Below, in pieces: positions 16,023-24,654 of a stretch of 64,000 nucleotides of DNA (positions are counted from its first letter, which is position 1; each line of letters opens with the position of its first letter). This stretch comes from Candidatus Zhuqueibacterota bacterium (GTDB taxonomy: Bacteria; Zhuqueibacterota; Zhuqueibacteria; Oceanimicrobiales; Oceanimicrobiaceae), in contig JAJDAD010000063.1 of the NCBI GenBank assembly GCA_029262055.1, positions 238,831-302,830 on the forward strand, given 5' to 3'. The notes under the pieces are model-generated. The model made no database searches. It saw nothing but the letters and a program-made list of their open reading frames with translations, and was not told where the DNA came from. A program made the translations under genes and the position numbers.

Positions 16023-19000
16023 ATGCAAATAAAAGTCTGGTGGCCAATCCTCTTCGTTCTGTCGATCATCGTGACCTGCATCCTGATTTTTCCGTCAGAG
16101 CTGCGGCTGGCCGATCTTCTGGGCAAGTCGGGGAAAACGACCGAGGCAATTGACGCTTACGAGAGAATCCTGCGCGCCGATCCGAAACGCCTTGATCTGC
16201 GCCTGGAATTAACCCGGCTGTTCATCACCCAGGGGCAACTGGCCAAAGCCGTTGACCAAATCGAGAAAGCCGGCGTTGAGAACATCACCGACCTGTTCAC
16301 ACTGAATCAGCTTGCCGATATCTATTCCCAAATAGGCGACCGCGGCAGGACCGTGACGGCTTTGCGCAGGGCTGCCAATCTCGCTCCCGGAGATATCGCA
16401 ACGCAGCGCAAACTTGCAGACGCCTACCAGTGGAACAGCGACACCGACGCCGCAATTTCGACTTATGAGCAATTGCTCGAGCAGACTCCGGACGACCCGG
16501 AGATCCTATACAAGCTGGTTAGCCTGTCTTTAAGCCGGTATGACTATCAGAAAGCCGCCGCTTATCTGGAAAGATACATGAACGTGAACCCCGATGATGT
16601 GGAGAGACGAGAACTGCTCGGCAACTTGTACTTGCAGTTAGAGCAGAGGGAGTTCGCTGCAGTAGAATATGACCGGATCCTGAACACGGAGCCGGGCAAT
16701 GAACCGGTGAGGCAGCGGTTGGCCGAGATCTATCTCCTACTCGGCAAGCACGACCGCGGCGTTGCGCACTACGAACACCTGGTGCAACAGCGCATGCTCA
16801 ACGAAAGTTACTTTGACCGCCTGATTGTGCTCACGGAAAACTACGACCCCGACAAGGCGACTGGATACTACAAGTTCAGGTTAAAACTCTTGCCAAACGA
16901 CAAAGTCCTGCGGGGGCGTCTCTACGACCATTATGCGCACCTCGGCATGACCGACGAAGCTGTCGAACAGTTGCAGTTGCTCGCCAGCAACAGTCCGCAA
17001 GACCCGACCTACTTGTCGGACTTAGCCTATCTTTATCAAAACACCCTGCAGCCGGAACAGGCAAAGGAGACCTTTGAGCGCCTCCTCGAAACCGGATTCT
17101 TTTCCAGGGATGTCTTTGACGAGCTGAAGCTGTACTACAAGGAGGAAAAGGAGTTCGACAAACTGGTCGATTTATTCGGGCGGATTCAGACAACGGACCT
17201 TTACGAGCTCGACACGCAGAGAGAACACGCATACTTTCTGACCTTCACAGAACATTATCCGCAAGCCATCGAAAGTTACGAAAACATCGTCCGCGTGGAC
17301 CGTGGCGACGCCCCTAGCCGCATACAGTTGGCGGAGCTGCACAGAAGGACCGGTGACGAGCTGGCCGCCTACAAAGTCGTTCGCAATGGCCTGGAGAAAT
17401 ATGTCCCGGACAACGTGCCTTTTCTGCTCTATTCCGCTCAACTGCTCGCCGAACAGCGCCGGTACCGGGAAAGCATCGCGGTCTATGAGCGGCTTTCCGG
17501 TCTGGGCAACGGGCCTGAGCCCTATTACGGGGCCCTCGTAAGCCTGCACCTGAAAACCGGTGAGTTTGACAAGGCCGCTGTTTTGCACGAGCAGCTCATG
17601 AACGCCAATCCCGGGGATGCACAACTCAAGTTCGACAGCGCATCCCTCAACTGGCTGAGAAACCGGCCGGATGAAGTTCACCGGATGGTCCACCAAATCC
17701 GCCATGCGCATGCAAACGAACCGGGTATCGGGACCAGCATAGCCACATTCTACTTTGAACGTAGCCTCTTCCCGCACGCCATTGACCAGCTCAAGACAAA
17801 CCTTGAGCACACACGGGAAGATAGCCTGAATCTCCGCATGCTCGCCCTTTCCCACGCTTGGAACAATCAGCCGGCGGAGGCAAGACTGGCGCTGCAAAAC
17901 TATCACTCGATTTACCCGAACGATTACTATACCCACTACCACCTTGGCATTCTTTACCACGATCTGGAAGACAGTGGCGCTGCGGACATGGAGTTCGAAC
18001 AAGCGCTCGGCCTTCTGCTGCGGGCGGTACCCAACAAGCAAACGCGATTGGTGCGGGCCAATATCCTGGCCTACCAGGGCCAGGGCCAACTGGCGGTCAA
18101 GATCTATCGCGGGCTGGTAGCGGATTTCCCGGATGATCCGACGATTCTGACGGATTACTCAGAGGGCTTGATCATCCTGGGGGATTATGCCGCTGCCGAT
18201 GATTTGCTGGCGCGCACCCTGTCTTTGCACGAGCAGGACTACCGGGCACAACGACTGCAAGCATTGAGTTACTTTAAACAGGGGCGCTATGTCGAGGCGA
18301 GCCGGCAATTAAAAAGTTTGGTGGCAGACCACAGCACCGACCTGGGCCTAGGCATCGATTTGTCCGACGCCCAGTTGCTCGCCGGTGATTGGCTTGCGAG
18401 CAAACGTACCTTGCGGCGGCTACTCGCAGAAGCCCCCGACTACAGCCCTGCCTGGCAGAGGCTGCGGCAACTGCGTCGCGTGCAAAGTGAAGCAATCTCA
18501 GTCGACTACAGCTACGAGGAACAATCCGATAATTTTCTGCGGCAGGTGGCCAATGTCGTCTTCGAGAAGGCTGCTTCTTCTTTGTTGAGCCTCAAACTGC
18601 TGTTCGGCCGGGAAAACTACTCGACATCGACGGGAATCTTCCCGGACGAGGACTACGAGCATGTGGGCGCCGGAGTCACAAGCAGCGTCAATTCCAAACT
18701 GCGGACAAGCGCCGAGGCCAAAGCGCAGTGGCATCAGGACATTTTTCAGATGGCCGGACACGGCACCTTAGGCTGGAGTTTTGACCCTGCAAACAGCTTT
18801 TTGCTGACGGCGGACATCAACTCTATTTGGCGGGATCCTCTGTCAGCAGCATTCTTTGACGGGCGGATGCATCGTTTGCAAACCGACTTGAACCTCACAC
18901 TCTGGAAAAACATCGTCCTCTGGAACCGTTTTTCGCAAGAGCGGCATTATATCAACCACAGCAGACAGTTCGGCGAAGCCAAGCGTGCCTACGGGCAAGT

Positions 19001-19361
19001 CGGCTACCAGTGGCCGCTCAGACCAAACTTGCTAACCTATTACCAGTTTTACACACTTAATTACTCGTACGAAGATCCCGGCAACAGCAGCATTATAGCC
19101 ATCCCGGAAAGTGAAACCACTCATTTCCTGGGCGCGCGCGTCGATCAACAGCTAACCGGTAAGTTCTACTATCAGGTTGGTGGCAGCATCGGACTTAGAA
19201 CCAGTACCGGTGCGGCTCAGTATTATGCGACGGCACACCTCGAGTACGCGCTGTTGCGCAACCTCAGGCTGCGATCACGCTTCGAGTTCGGCAGACAAAA
19301 CACTCTGACCGGCAACGAGGCCAACAAGATAATGGCTGTTGATTTCTTCTTCTTTCATTGA
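16023..19361 (+). CDS. pelB: PelB-like TPR and outer-membrane beta-barrel exporter
   Basis: Protein of 1112 residues with the PelB plan: an N-terminal membrane anchor (about 5-25), a long periplasmic superhelix of tetratricopeptide repeats (about 30-820, with recurrent A-x3-Y/E-x7-P spacing such as EAIDAYERILRADP), and a C-terminal beta-barrel (about 830-1112) of alternating aromatic/polar strands that ends in VDFFFFH, a typical outer-membrane terminal signal. In Pseudomonas the PelB barrel is the outer-membrane pore for Pel and its TPRs bind PelA. Length is close to the 1193-residue Pseudomonas protein. GGAG lies about 10 bases before the ATG. In this locus there is no recognisable pelC, the usual partner that forms a ring at the pore. 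Confidence 0.88.
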   Translation: MQIKVWWPILFVLSIIVTCILIFPSELRLADLLGKSGKTTEAIDAYERILRADPKRLDLRLELTRLFITQGQLAKAVDQIEKAGVENITDLFTLNQLADIYSQIGDRGRTVTALRRAANLAPGDIATQRKLADAYQWNSDTDAAISTYEQLLEQTPDDPEILYKLVSLSLSRYDYQKAAAYLERYMNVNPDDVERRELLGNLYLQLEQREFAAVEYDRILNTEPGNEPVRQRLAEIYLLLGKHDRGVAHYEHLVQQRMLNESYFDRLIVLTENYDPDKATGYYKFRLKLLPNDKVLRGRLYDHYAHLGMTDEAVEQLQLLASNSPQDPTYLSDLAYLYQNTLQPEQAKETFERLLETGFFSRDVFDELKLYYKEEKEFDKLVDLFGRIQTTDLYELDTQREHAYFLTFTEHYPQAIESYENIVRVDRGDAPSRIQLAELHRRTGDELAAYKVVRNGLEKYVPDNVPFLLYSAQLLAEQRRYRESIAVYERLSGLGNGPEPYYGALVSLHLKTGEFDKAAVLHEQLMNANPGDAQLKFDSASLNWLRNRPDEVHRMVHQIRHAHANEPGIGTSIATFYFERSLFPHAIDQLKTNLEHTREDSLNLRMLALSHAWNNQPAEARLALQNYHSIYPNDYYTHYHLGILYHDLEDSGAADMEFEQALGLLLRAVPNKQTRLVRANILAYQGQGQLAVKIYRGLVADFPDDPTILTDYSEGLIILGDYAAADDLLARTLSLHEQDYRAQRLQALSYFKQGRYVEASRQLKSLVADHSTDLGLGIDLSDAQLLAGDWLASKRTLRRLLAEAPDYSPAWQRLRQLRRVQSEAISVDYSYEEQSDNFLRQVANVVFEKAASSLLSLKLLFGRENYSTSTGIFPDEDYEHVGAGVTSSVNSKLRTSAEAKAQWHQDIFQMAGHGTLGWSFDPANSFLLTADINSIWRDPLSAAFFDGRMHRLQTDLNLTLWKNIVLWNRFSQERHYINHSRQFGEAKRAYGQVGYQWPLRPNLLTYYQFYTLNYSYEDPGNSSIIAIPESETTHFLGARVDQQLTGKFYYQVGGSIGLRTSTGAAQYYATAHLEYALLRNLRLRSRFEFGRQNTLTGNEANKIMAVDFFFFH

Positions 19362-19393
19362 CCATCAATCAGGGCTAACAAAAGGTGTAACTT

Positions 19394-20845
19394 ATGCCAA
19401 GAAAGTTCTTCTTCATCATAGAGACCATCCTCGCGCTCGCCATCCTGGTCACGATCGACCTGGCATTGGTCCGCGGCTCCTCCGGATACTATGGCGTGAT
19501 ACCGCACCCCTACTGGATTGTGGTCCTGTTGATCGCCTCGCGCTACGGTACGGTCCCGGGCCTGTTCGCCGGCGGCGCTTCAGCAGTAATGTACATCCTC
19601 CTGGCTGGACAAAGCGGAAATGCTGAATTCCAGCAGTTCACATTTCCGCACGGGCCGTACAAGATCGCTTTCTTCTTTGTCCTGGCAGGCGGCATCCTGG
19701 GCGAAATCAGGAGTCTACACAAAAAGATCCTCGCCAATGTTGAAAAAAAATATGCCGTGGAAAAGGAGACGCTGACACAACTGACCGAAGAACACGAAGC
19801 TTTGGTCGAATCAAAAAACGAACTGGACAAGCGGGTCGCACTGCAATCCTCTACGATGGTGACCCTATTTGAAAAACTGACCAAGCTTGAACAGCTGAGC
19901 CCCACAGCCTTTTATGAAAAAATACCGGGATTGCTCAAGGACCAGCTCAACGTAAGTTGCACCTCCATTTATCTGGTACAGGACAACCTCTTGCGCCTGC
20001 GGCATCGCGAGGGTTCAAATCCAGATTGCAGATTAAGTGATAGCCAGGAACTCACTGAAGGAATGATGGGAGAGGTCGTACGCAGCAAGGGGGTTGTCAC
20101 CATCAACCAGGTGATGAACAAGGACAACTTCCGCAGCTTTGAGAACCTGGGCCTCATCATGTCGGCGCCGATTCTGCGCCGCGATGAGTCGCTGGTCGGC
20201 GTCATAAACATCGAGCGGATTCCCTTCTTTGACTTCAACTCAAACACGGTCAAGATTTTTGAGATGTTGTCCTACTGGATCTCGATCGTTGTCGACCGTG
20301 CCATCCAGTTTCATCATCTGAAAGACAAGAATATCGCCGACGAAATCACCGGCGCCTTCAACTACTTGTATTTCCAGAAACGGTTGGCCTATGAGATCGC
20401 CAGGGCAAAAAGATTCCACTCAACCATCTCTCTGATTTTGCTCAAGATAAGAAACTTCGATGACATGCTGGACACGGAGCGGACCAACGTCCTGGTTGTC
20501 CTGCACTGGATTTTTTCAAACATTTTGCGCGAAGTGGATATCGTCGCAAAATATAAGGATGAAAGCACCTTTGCCCTCGTTCTGCCCGGCCAGAGCAGTG
20601 TGGGCTGCGACAAGATAATCGAACGACTGTCGAAGGAAATCGACAATTATCAAATGAAACCATTCGAGGGACGTGAAGCCGTACTCGACTATGAGGTCGG
20701 AGTCAGCTCCCTGCAGGTTTCTGAAGGTTCTTACGAAAGCATGATCCGCACAGCCGAGGAAAGGCTGAAATTCGGCGGCACAAGGACGAGCGCTGCCGTA
20801 TTTGACGACATCGACTATCTGCTGGGCAAAGACAACGAGAACTGA
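19394..20845 (+). CDS. pelD: PelD-like c-di-GMP receptor
   Basis: Inner-membrane receptor of 483 residues. Four hydrophobic segments (about 5-25, 40-55, 58-72, 90-103) are followed by a charged coiled coil (110-150), a GAF domain (about 165-305) and a GGDEF-like domain (315-480). The catalytic GGDEF is replaced by KDEST (388-392), so it should not make c-di-GMP, but the inhibitory-site motif RxxD is intact as REVD at 379-382, exactly five residues before that position. This is the arrangement known from Pseudomonas PelD, where c-di-GMP binding at RxxD activates Pel synthesis post-translationally. It lies between pelB and pelE in the standard order. A short ORF-free gap of 32 bases precedes it. 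Confidence 0.92.
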   Translation: MPRKFFFIIETILALAILVTIDLALVRGSSGYYGVIPHPYWIVVLLIASRYGTVPGLFAGGASAVMYILLAGQSGNAEFQQFTFPHGPYKIAFFFVLAGGILGEIRSLHKKILANVEKKYAVEKETLTQLTEEHEALVESKNELDKRVALQSSTMVTLFEKLTKLEQLSPTAFYEKIPGLLKDQLNVSCTSIYLVQDNLLRLRHREGSNPDCRLSDSQELTEGMMGEVVRSKGVVTINQVMNKDNFRSFENLGLIMSAPILRRDESLVGVINIERIPFFDFNSNTVKIFEMLSYWISIVVDRAIQFHHLKDKNIADEITGAFNYLYFQKRLAYEIARAKRFHSTISLILLKIRNFDDMLDTERTNVLVVLHWIFSNILREVDIVAKYKDESTFALVLPGQSSVGCDKIIERLSKEIDNYQMKPFEGREAVLDYEVGVSSLQVSEGSYESMIRTAEERLKFGGTRTSAAVFDDIDYLLGKDNEN

Positions 20846-20924
20846 AGCCGGAACGTGCTGATTGGCAGGCAGAGGATTGTGAGGCGAGACCAGCCACATA
20901 TATGAGGAAGAACAAAGAAACTCG

Positions 20925-21938
20925 ATGAGAAACCTACTCTACCACATCGGCATCATCCTGCTCCTGGTCCTGGATGCCTTTTTCGGATACTGCATCGTGA
21001 TCGGGCCCGCAGCGACAAAGGCCGGCGCCTTTGCTCTGCATCTTATTGTCAGCGGGTTAGCCGTGCTGATATTCAGCAGAATCAAGCTCGATGATTTCCG
21101 TGTAGGTCGAAATTTCACACTGGTTGCCGGCGCGGTTACTGCGTTCATGCCTTTGTACGGATTGTTAGGTATGTACATTCTGATCTTTGTTATTGATCGG
21201 GTCAAACTGCCGGAAAGAGACTACTTCGATCCGGAGGAGGAATTCTCAGTCAAGCGACGCCAGAGAGACCTGCTGCTCGCGCAGCGCAAGGGCGCGTTCC
21301 AGGTCAAACGTGAGGAGCTTGATATCCGGGCTTATCGCGATATTTTCAGAAGCAACGACCGCGAGCTGGAAGAAATGGCGATCAGCAAACTCTCCAAACT
21401 CCTGAACAGAGAATCAGTTGCCCTGCTGCAAGATGTCATTCAGCATGCGACTTCGGACACGAAGGTGATGGCGGCCAACGCAATCATCGACATGGAAGAC
21501 AGAATTGTACGCAAAATAAACTCATTGCGCAGCAAGCTGGGCAACAATCTGAACGACCCGGAACTGATGTTGGAGTTAGCCAGAATTTACGACCTGTATT
21601 GTTATCTCGGGGTTCTCGATGAAGCCATCAACAGATACTATCGCACCCTCGCTCTCGATAATTACAGCACTTTCCTGAAATTGCGGCCAAAACATCCGGA
21701 GGCCACTTTCGAATATGGTAGAACACTGTTGCACGCCGGCGAGAAGGAAAAAGCCATCGAATACCTGAGTAAAGCCATTCAGCATAATCCTGCCAGCAGC
21801 AGCGCCTACTTGTGGCTGGCGGAAGCAAAATACGAATGCCATGACTATCAGGCTGTGACAGAAATCTGCCGCAAGGTTGATACGTTTAGCGATTTACCGG
21901 AAAACTTCACAGCCACTAAGGAATTATGGACGGAGTAG
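20925..21938 (+). CDS. pelE: PelE-like membrane/TPR protein
   Basis: Protein of 337 residues matching PelE in plan and position. Two to three hydrophobic helices occupy residues 1-90 (IGIILLLVLDAFFGYCIVIG; FALHLIVSGLAVLIF; LYGLLGMYILIFVI). A charged linker with an IRAYRDI-like stretch and helical repeats follows, and the C-terminal part (about 200-330) has tetratricopeptide repeats including HPEATFEYGRTLLHAGEKEK. In the Pel system PelE forms an inner-membrane complex with PelD, PelF and PelG. It is the last Pel gene before the pilus cluster, whose first gene starts 6 bases after this stop, so transcription very probably runs through. Confidence 0.85.
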   Translation: MRNLLYHIGIILLLVLDAFFGYCIVIGPAATKAGAFALHLIVSGLAVLIFSRIKLDDFRVGRNFTLVAGAVTAFMPLYGLLGMYILIFVIDRVKLPERDYFDPEEEFSVKRRQRDLLLAQRKGAFQVKREELDIRAYRDIFRSNDRELEEMAISKLSKLLNRESVALLQDVIQHATSDTKVMAANAIIDMEDRIVRKINSLRSKLGNNLNDPELMLELARIYDLYCYLGVLDEAINRYYRTLALDNYSTFLKLRPKHPEATFEYGRTLLHAGEKEKAIEYLSKAIQHNPASSSAYLWLAEAKYECHDYQAVTEICRKVDTFSDLPENFTATKELWTE

Positions 21939-21944
21939 ACAACC

Positions 21945-22436
21945 GTGTCGGAGCCTGGAAAGCACTCGTGTAGACTCAGAACAAAACCGAAATCTGTTTC
22001 CCCGTTACACCAAACTGTCACCAACGAACGCGGCACGACCATCATCGAGGTCATGTTCGCCATTGTGATCTTTATGAGCATCATGATCGGCGGGCTGCAA
22101 TACTTCACTCTGCCGCAGCAGACGGTTGCAAGACAGAAGATGAAGCGGCTGGCCGTCGTCGAGGCACAGAGAAGAATGGAAGACTTGATTGCGCTTGGCT
22201 TTACTGGCGTGGTTACCGATTCAAATGAAACCAACACATCCGTGGCTCTGGCGGCACTCACCGGCACCCGGAACACCACCGTCGCCCTCACGGACGACGC
22301 AGCAGATGGGCTGGCCGGCGCCGACGCTGATGGTGACACGCTCGACTACAAGACTATCACGGTCAGTGTGTCGTGGAATGACGGGACGGCACAGAATGTG
22401 TCTCTTACCACCAAACTGAGCGCTTATGGCAATTGA
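21945..22436 (+). CDS. type IV minor prepilin, PilV-like
   Basis: Prepilin of 163 residues with the class III cleavage motif RG/TTIIEV (cleavage after the glycine at residue 30, glutamate at +5) followed by a hydrophobic helix MFAIVIFMSIMIGGLQYF. The 30-residue leader is long; start GTG at 21945 has GGAG about 8 bases before it. The C-terminal globular part is short and Asp-rich (GADADGDT). It starts 6 bases after pelE and overlaps the next minor prepilin by 11 bases. Minor pilins of this type prime pilus assembly and sit near the tip. Confidence 0.82.
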   Translation: MSEPGKHSCRLRTKPKSVSPLHQTVTNERGTTIIEVMFAIVIFMSIMIGGLQYFTLPQQTVARQKMKRLAVVEAQRRMEDLIALGFTGVVTDSNETNTSVALAALTGTRNTTVALTDDAADGLAGADADGDTLDYKTITVSVSWNDGTAQNVSLTTKLSAYGN

Positions 22437-23421
22437 ATCTGCACCTCCTCGCACGCAGAAATCACTGAATCAAAACGGCTTCACTCTCATTGAGTTGACC
22501 ATCGCCCTGGTCATGAGCGGCATCGTTCTGGCCGGGATTTTTGTCGTTGTGAGCGGATCGCACTCGTACGTCCTGAAGGAACGCGCCAAGATCAATTTGC
22601 AGCAGGATTTTTCGTTGATCGACCAGGTGCTTGCGCGGAACATCAGGGAAGGTTACTTCAATCAGCAAGAAATATATGCTTCTTATGCAGACTACACCGC
22701 AAGTGCCTCCCCGCAATCAACCGGGACTTGTTTAAAACTATATTTTTCTACCGGTGACTCTACTATCATCTACAAGGACGGCTCAAATTTCAAAATACAA
22801 AAGAAAGATCTGAGTGTCACGAATTTGGTGCAAGAGACCTTGGACAGTATCCGTTTCGACACCGGCACAAGATCTATATTGACCTATTTGAAACTGGCAC
22901 AACAAGGAAAAACACTGGGCGGCGATCTTGTGCACACTTTTAGAAATATTGCACAGAGCGTGGCCACCGACACGCTTCGGCCAATAGGGAACGGCGCATT
23001 CACCGAAATTGGCGAGAGCGACTGCAGCAACAATTGGGAATGTGTAGACGAAGTGGTATCTGATGATGGTGCTACCCGCGTGCGTGAAAGAACAGGCGCT
23101 GTGAAGAAGGATACTTACCTTACATCAGATGGGACATCAACTGGCCCAATAGACAGCGTGGTTGTTTACATGCGAGTTCGAGAAGACGATGACAACGCCA
23201 AGGGACGGACCGCTATTCATACCAATGGCGCTACATATTATGGAACCTTGGTGGATTTGGACGGTGTGACCAGCTACGTCAATAAGTCTACAACCTACGT
23301 GACGAACCCGAACACCTCAATGGCCTGGACCTCCTCTGAAATCGACGCCATACAGATCGGAATTAGACTCTATGAGGCGCGCTGTACACAGGTCTGGGCG
23401 ATCATATATTACAGCAACTAG
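22426..23421 (+). CDS. type IV minor prepilin, PilW-like, with C-terminal beta-sandwich extension
   Basis: Prepilin of 331 residues. The motif NG/FTLIEL (glycine at about 18) leads into the helix TIALVMSGIVLAGIFVVVSGS. Residues about 45-175 are the normal minor-pilin body. From about residue 180 (DTLRPIGNGAFTEIG) to the end there is a second domain with alternating beta pattern, a repeated VVVYMRVRED and a terminal VWAIIYYSN strand; it resembles the beta-sandwich modules I know from bacterial surface and phage-related proteins. This makes it about 130 residues longer than a plain PilW and a candidate for a tip adhesin. The gene lies between two other minor prepilin genes with overlapping ends. 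Confidence 0.8.
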   Translation: MAIESAPPRTQKSLNQNGFTLIELTIALVMSGIVLAGIFVVVSGSHSYVLKERAKINLQQDFSLIDQVLARNIREGYFNQQEIYASYADYTASASPQSTGTCLKLYFSTGDSTIIYKDGSNFKIQKKDLSVTNLVQETLDSIRFDTGTRSILTYLKLAQQGKTLGGDLVHTFRNIAQSVATDTLRPIGNGAFTEIGESDCSNNWECVDEVVSDDGATRVRERTGAVKKDTYLTSDGTSTGPIDSVVVYMRVREDDDNAKGRTAIHTNGATYYGTLVDLDGVTSYVNKSTTYVTNPNTSMAWTSSEIDAIQIGIRLYEARCTQVWAIIYYSN

Positions 23422-24463
23422 GGACAGCAACCTGAGAAACGTCAATTCAAAACTTGCGATACCCAGCGCTACGAACGAGCAAGGCTACGTCCTCGGCCTG
23501 GTCATGGTCTTTTTCATCATCTTCAGTTTGATGGGACTGGCCATCGTAAAAATGGGTAGCCACGAAAGCGTGCAGGCTGTGAATCAGTATGACCGGGTGA
23601 GAGCTTTCTTCAACGCGGAAGCCGGCATCCACGAGGGGTTGTGGCGCATCAACAAGGTCTCAAACGCAGCGGGGACATTTGCAGACGCAACGGTTACCGT
23701 CGTGTACGACTCGGTGGGCCTGGTCCTGACCGCCACCGGTAGCGCAGGCAGTATTCAGGATTCCATCAGAGTCACCCTGAACACTACTGGCGGTACGTCT
23801 TCCGGCGGCTGGCCATATGCCATTTTTACCGACGAGGATGAACTTCGACTCGATGAGGGCAGCGGCACTGTCACTGGCGATGTTCATTCGAACTATGACG
23901 TCGACAAGGATAATGATTATACGGTCAACGGCACCATCACTGAAGGCACACCCAATGTAACACCTCCAACCATCACCTGGTCATTCTTTGAAACAGCCGC
24001 GGTCAGCGCAGGACAGTTCTCTTCCAGCGATCTGATTTTTACAAGCGCGGGTAGCCCCTACACCGGTGTCTGGTATACTGAGGATGACGCCAAAATCTAC
24101 AGCGGTGCAATCATAAACGGAACGATTGTCGCTGAAGACAAAATCGAATTTGAAGGTGACAATGCTTCCCTAACAGCTACGCCATCCAACTACCCGGCCC
24201 TGCTCTGCCAAAATGATATCGAGGGGTATTCCAGTAACAACATTGCAATCACAGGCCTGGTATATGCGGCCGACCATTTCGACAAAGACTTCGCTAACTT
24301 CACCTTGACTGGCGCTATAATCGCACTGGATGAGTTTCACCACTACAGTCAAAATTTTGTGGTTACCTACGACGCCACCTACACGACCAATGTCGCCGGT
24401 ACCGATATCGGTGGGGTCAGCGGCGGTACTACCTTGACCATTGCTACCTGGGAGGACTTGTAG
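23372..24463 (+). CDS. PilX-like minor pilin protein with beta-helical C-terminus
   Basis: Protein of up to 363 residues. A PilX-type N-terminal helix is visible at about residues 36-60 (NEQGYVLGLVMVFFIIFSLMGLAIVKMG), with EQG/Y as a poor or variant cleavage site and no glutamate at +5; AFFNAEAGIHEGLWRI is the usual PilX follow-up. The C-terminal half (about 140-363) is Gly/Asn/Thr-rich with regular short strands, likely a right-handed beta-helix. The given ATG overlaps the previous gene by 50 bases and has a weak ribosome site; a CTG at 23429 is another possible start. It closes the minor-pilin group. Confidence 0.72.
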   Translation: MRRAVHRSGRSYITATRDSNLRNVNSKLAIPSATNEQGYVLGLVMVFFIIFSLMGLAIVKMGSHESVQAVNQYDRVRAFFNAEAGIHEGLWRINKVSNAAGTFADATVTVVYDSVGLVLTATGSAGSIQDSIRVTLNTTGGTSSGGWPYAIFTDEDELRLDEGSGTVTGDVHSNYDVDKDNDYTVNGTITEGTPNVTPPTITWSFFETAAVSAGQFSSSDLIFTSAGSPYTGVWYTEDDAKIYSGAIINGTIVAEDKIEFEGDNASLTATPSNYPALLCQNDIEGYSSNNIAITGLVYAADHFDKDFANFTLTGAIIALDEFHHYSQNFVVTYDATYTTNVAGTDIGGVSGGTTLTIATWEDL

Positions 24464-24537
24464 AATGGAATAGGTTAGCACAAGTCTTTCTCTTCGATCA
24501 AAAGCTCCTGGTTCCTTTTTCTGTACAGCCGATTCCC

Positions 24538-24543
24538 TATAAT
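24538..24543 (+). promoter_or_regulatory. possible -10 element before pilB
   Basis: The 190-base gap at 24464-24654 is the longest break inside the Pel/pilus block and contains an exact TATAAT within an AT-rich stretch. No convincing -35 box is visible at the right distance. It could give pilB-pilQ their own promoter in addition to read-through. Confidence 0.25.
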
Positions 24544-24654
24544 ATCTGCAAGTTAAATAATAGTAAAATTAACAGTTAAAGCACAGTTCCCCTCCCTTCA
24601 GATTTGCTTCGCAATACCGATACTTGAATAGAACCCATCCCTCTCAGGGAACCC

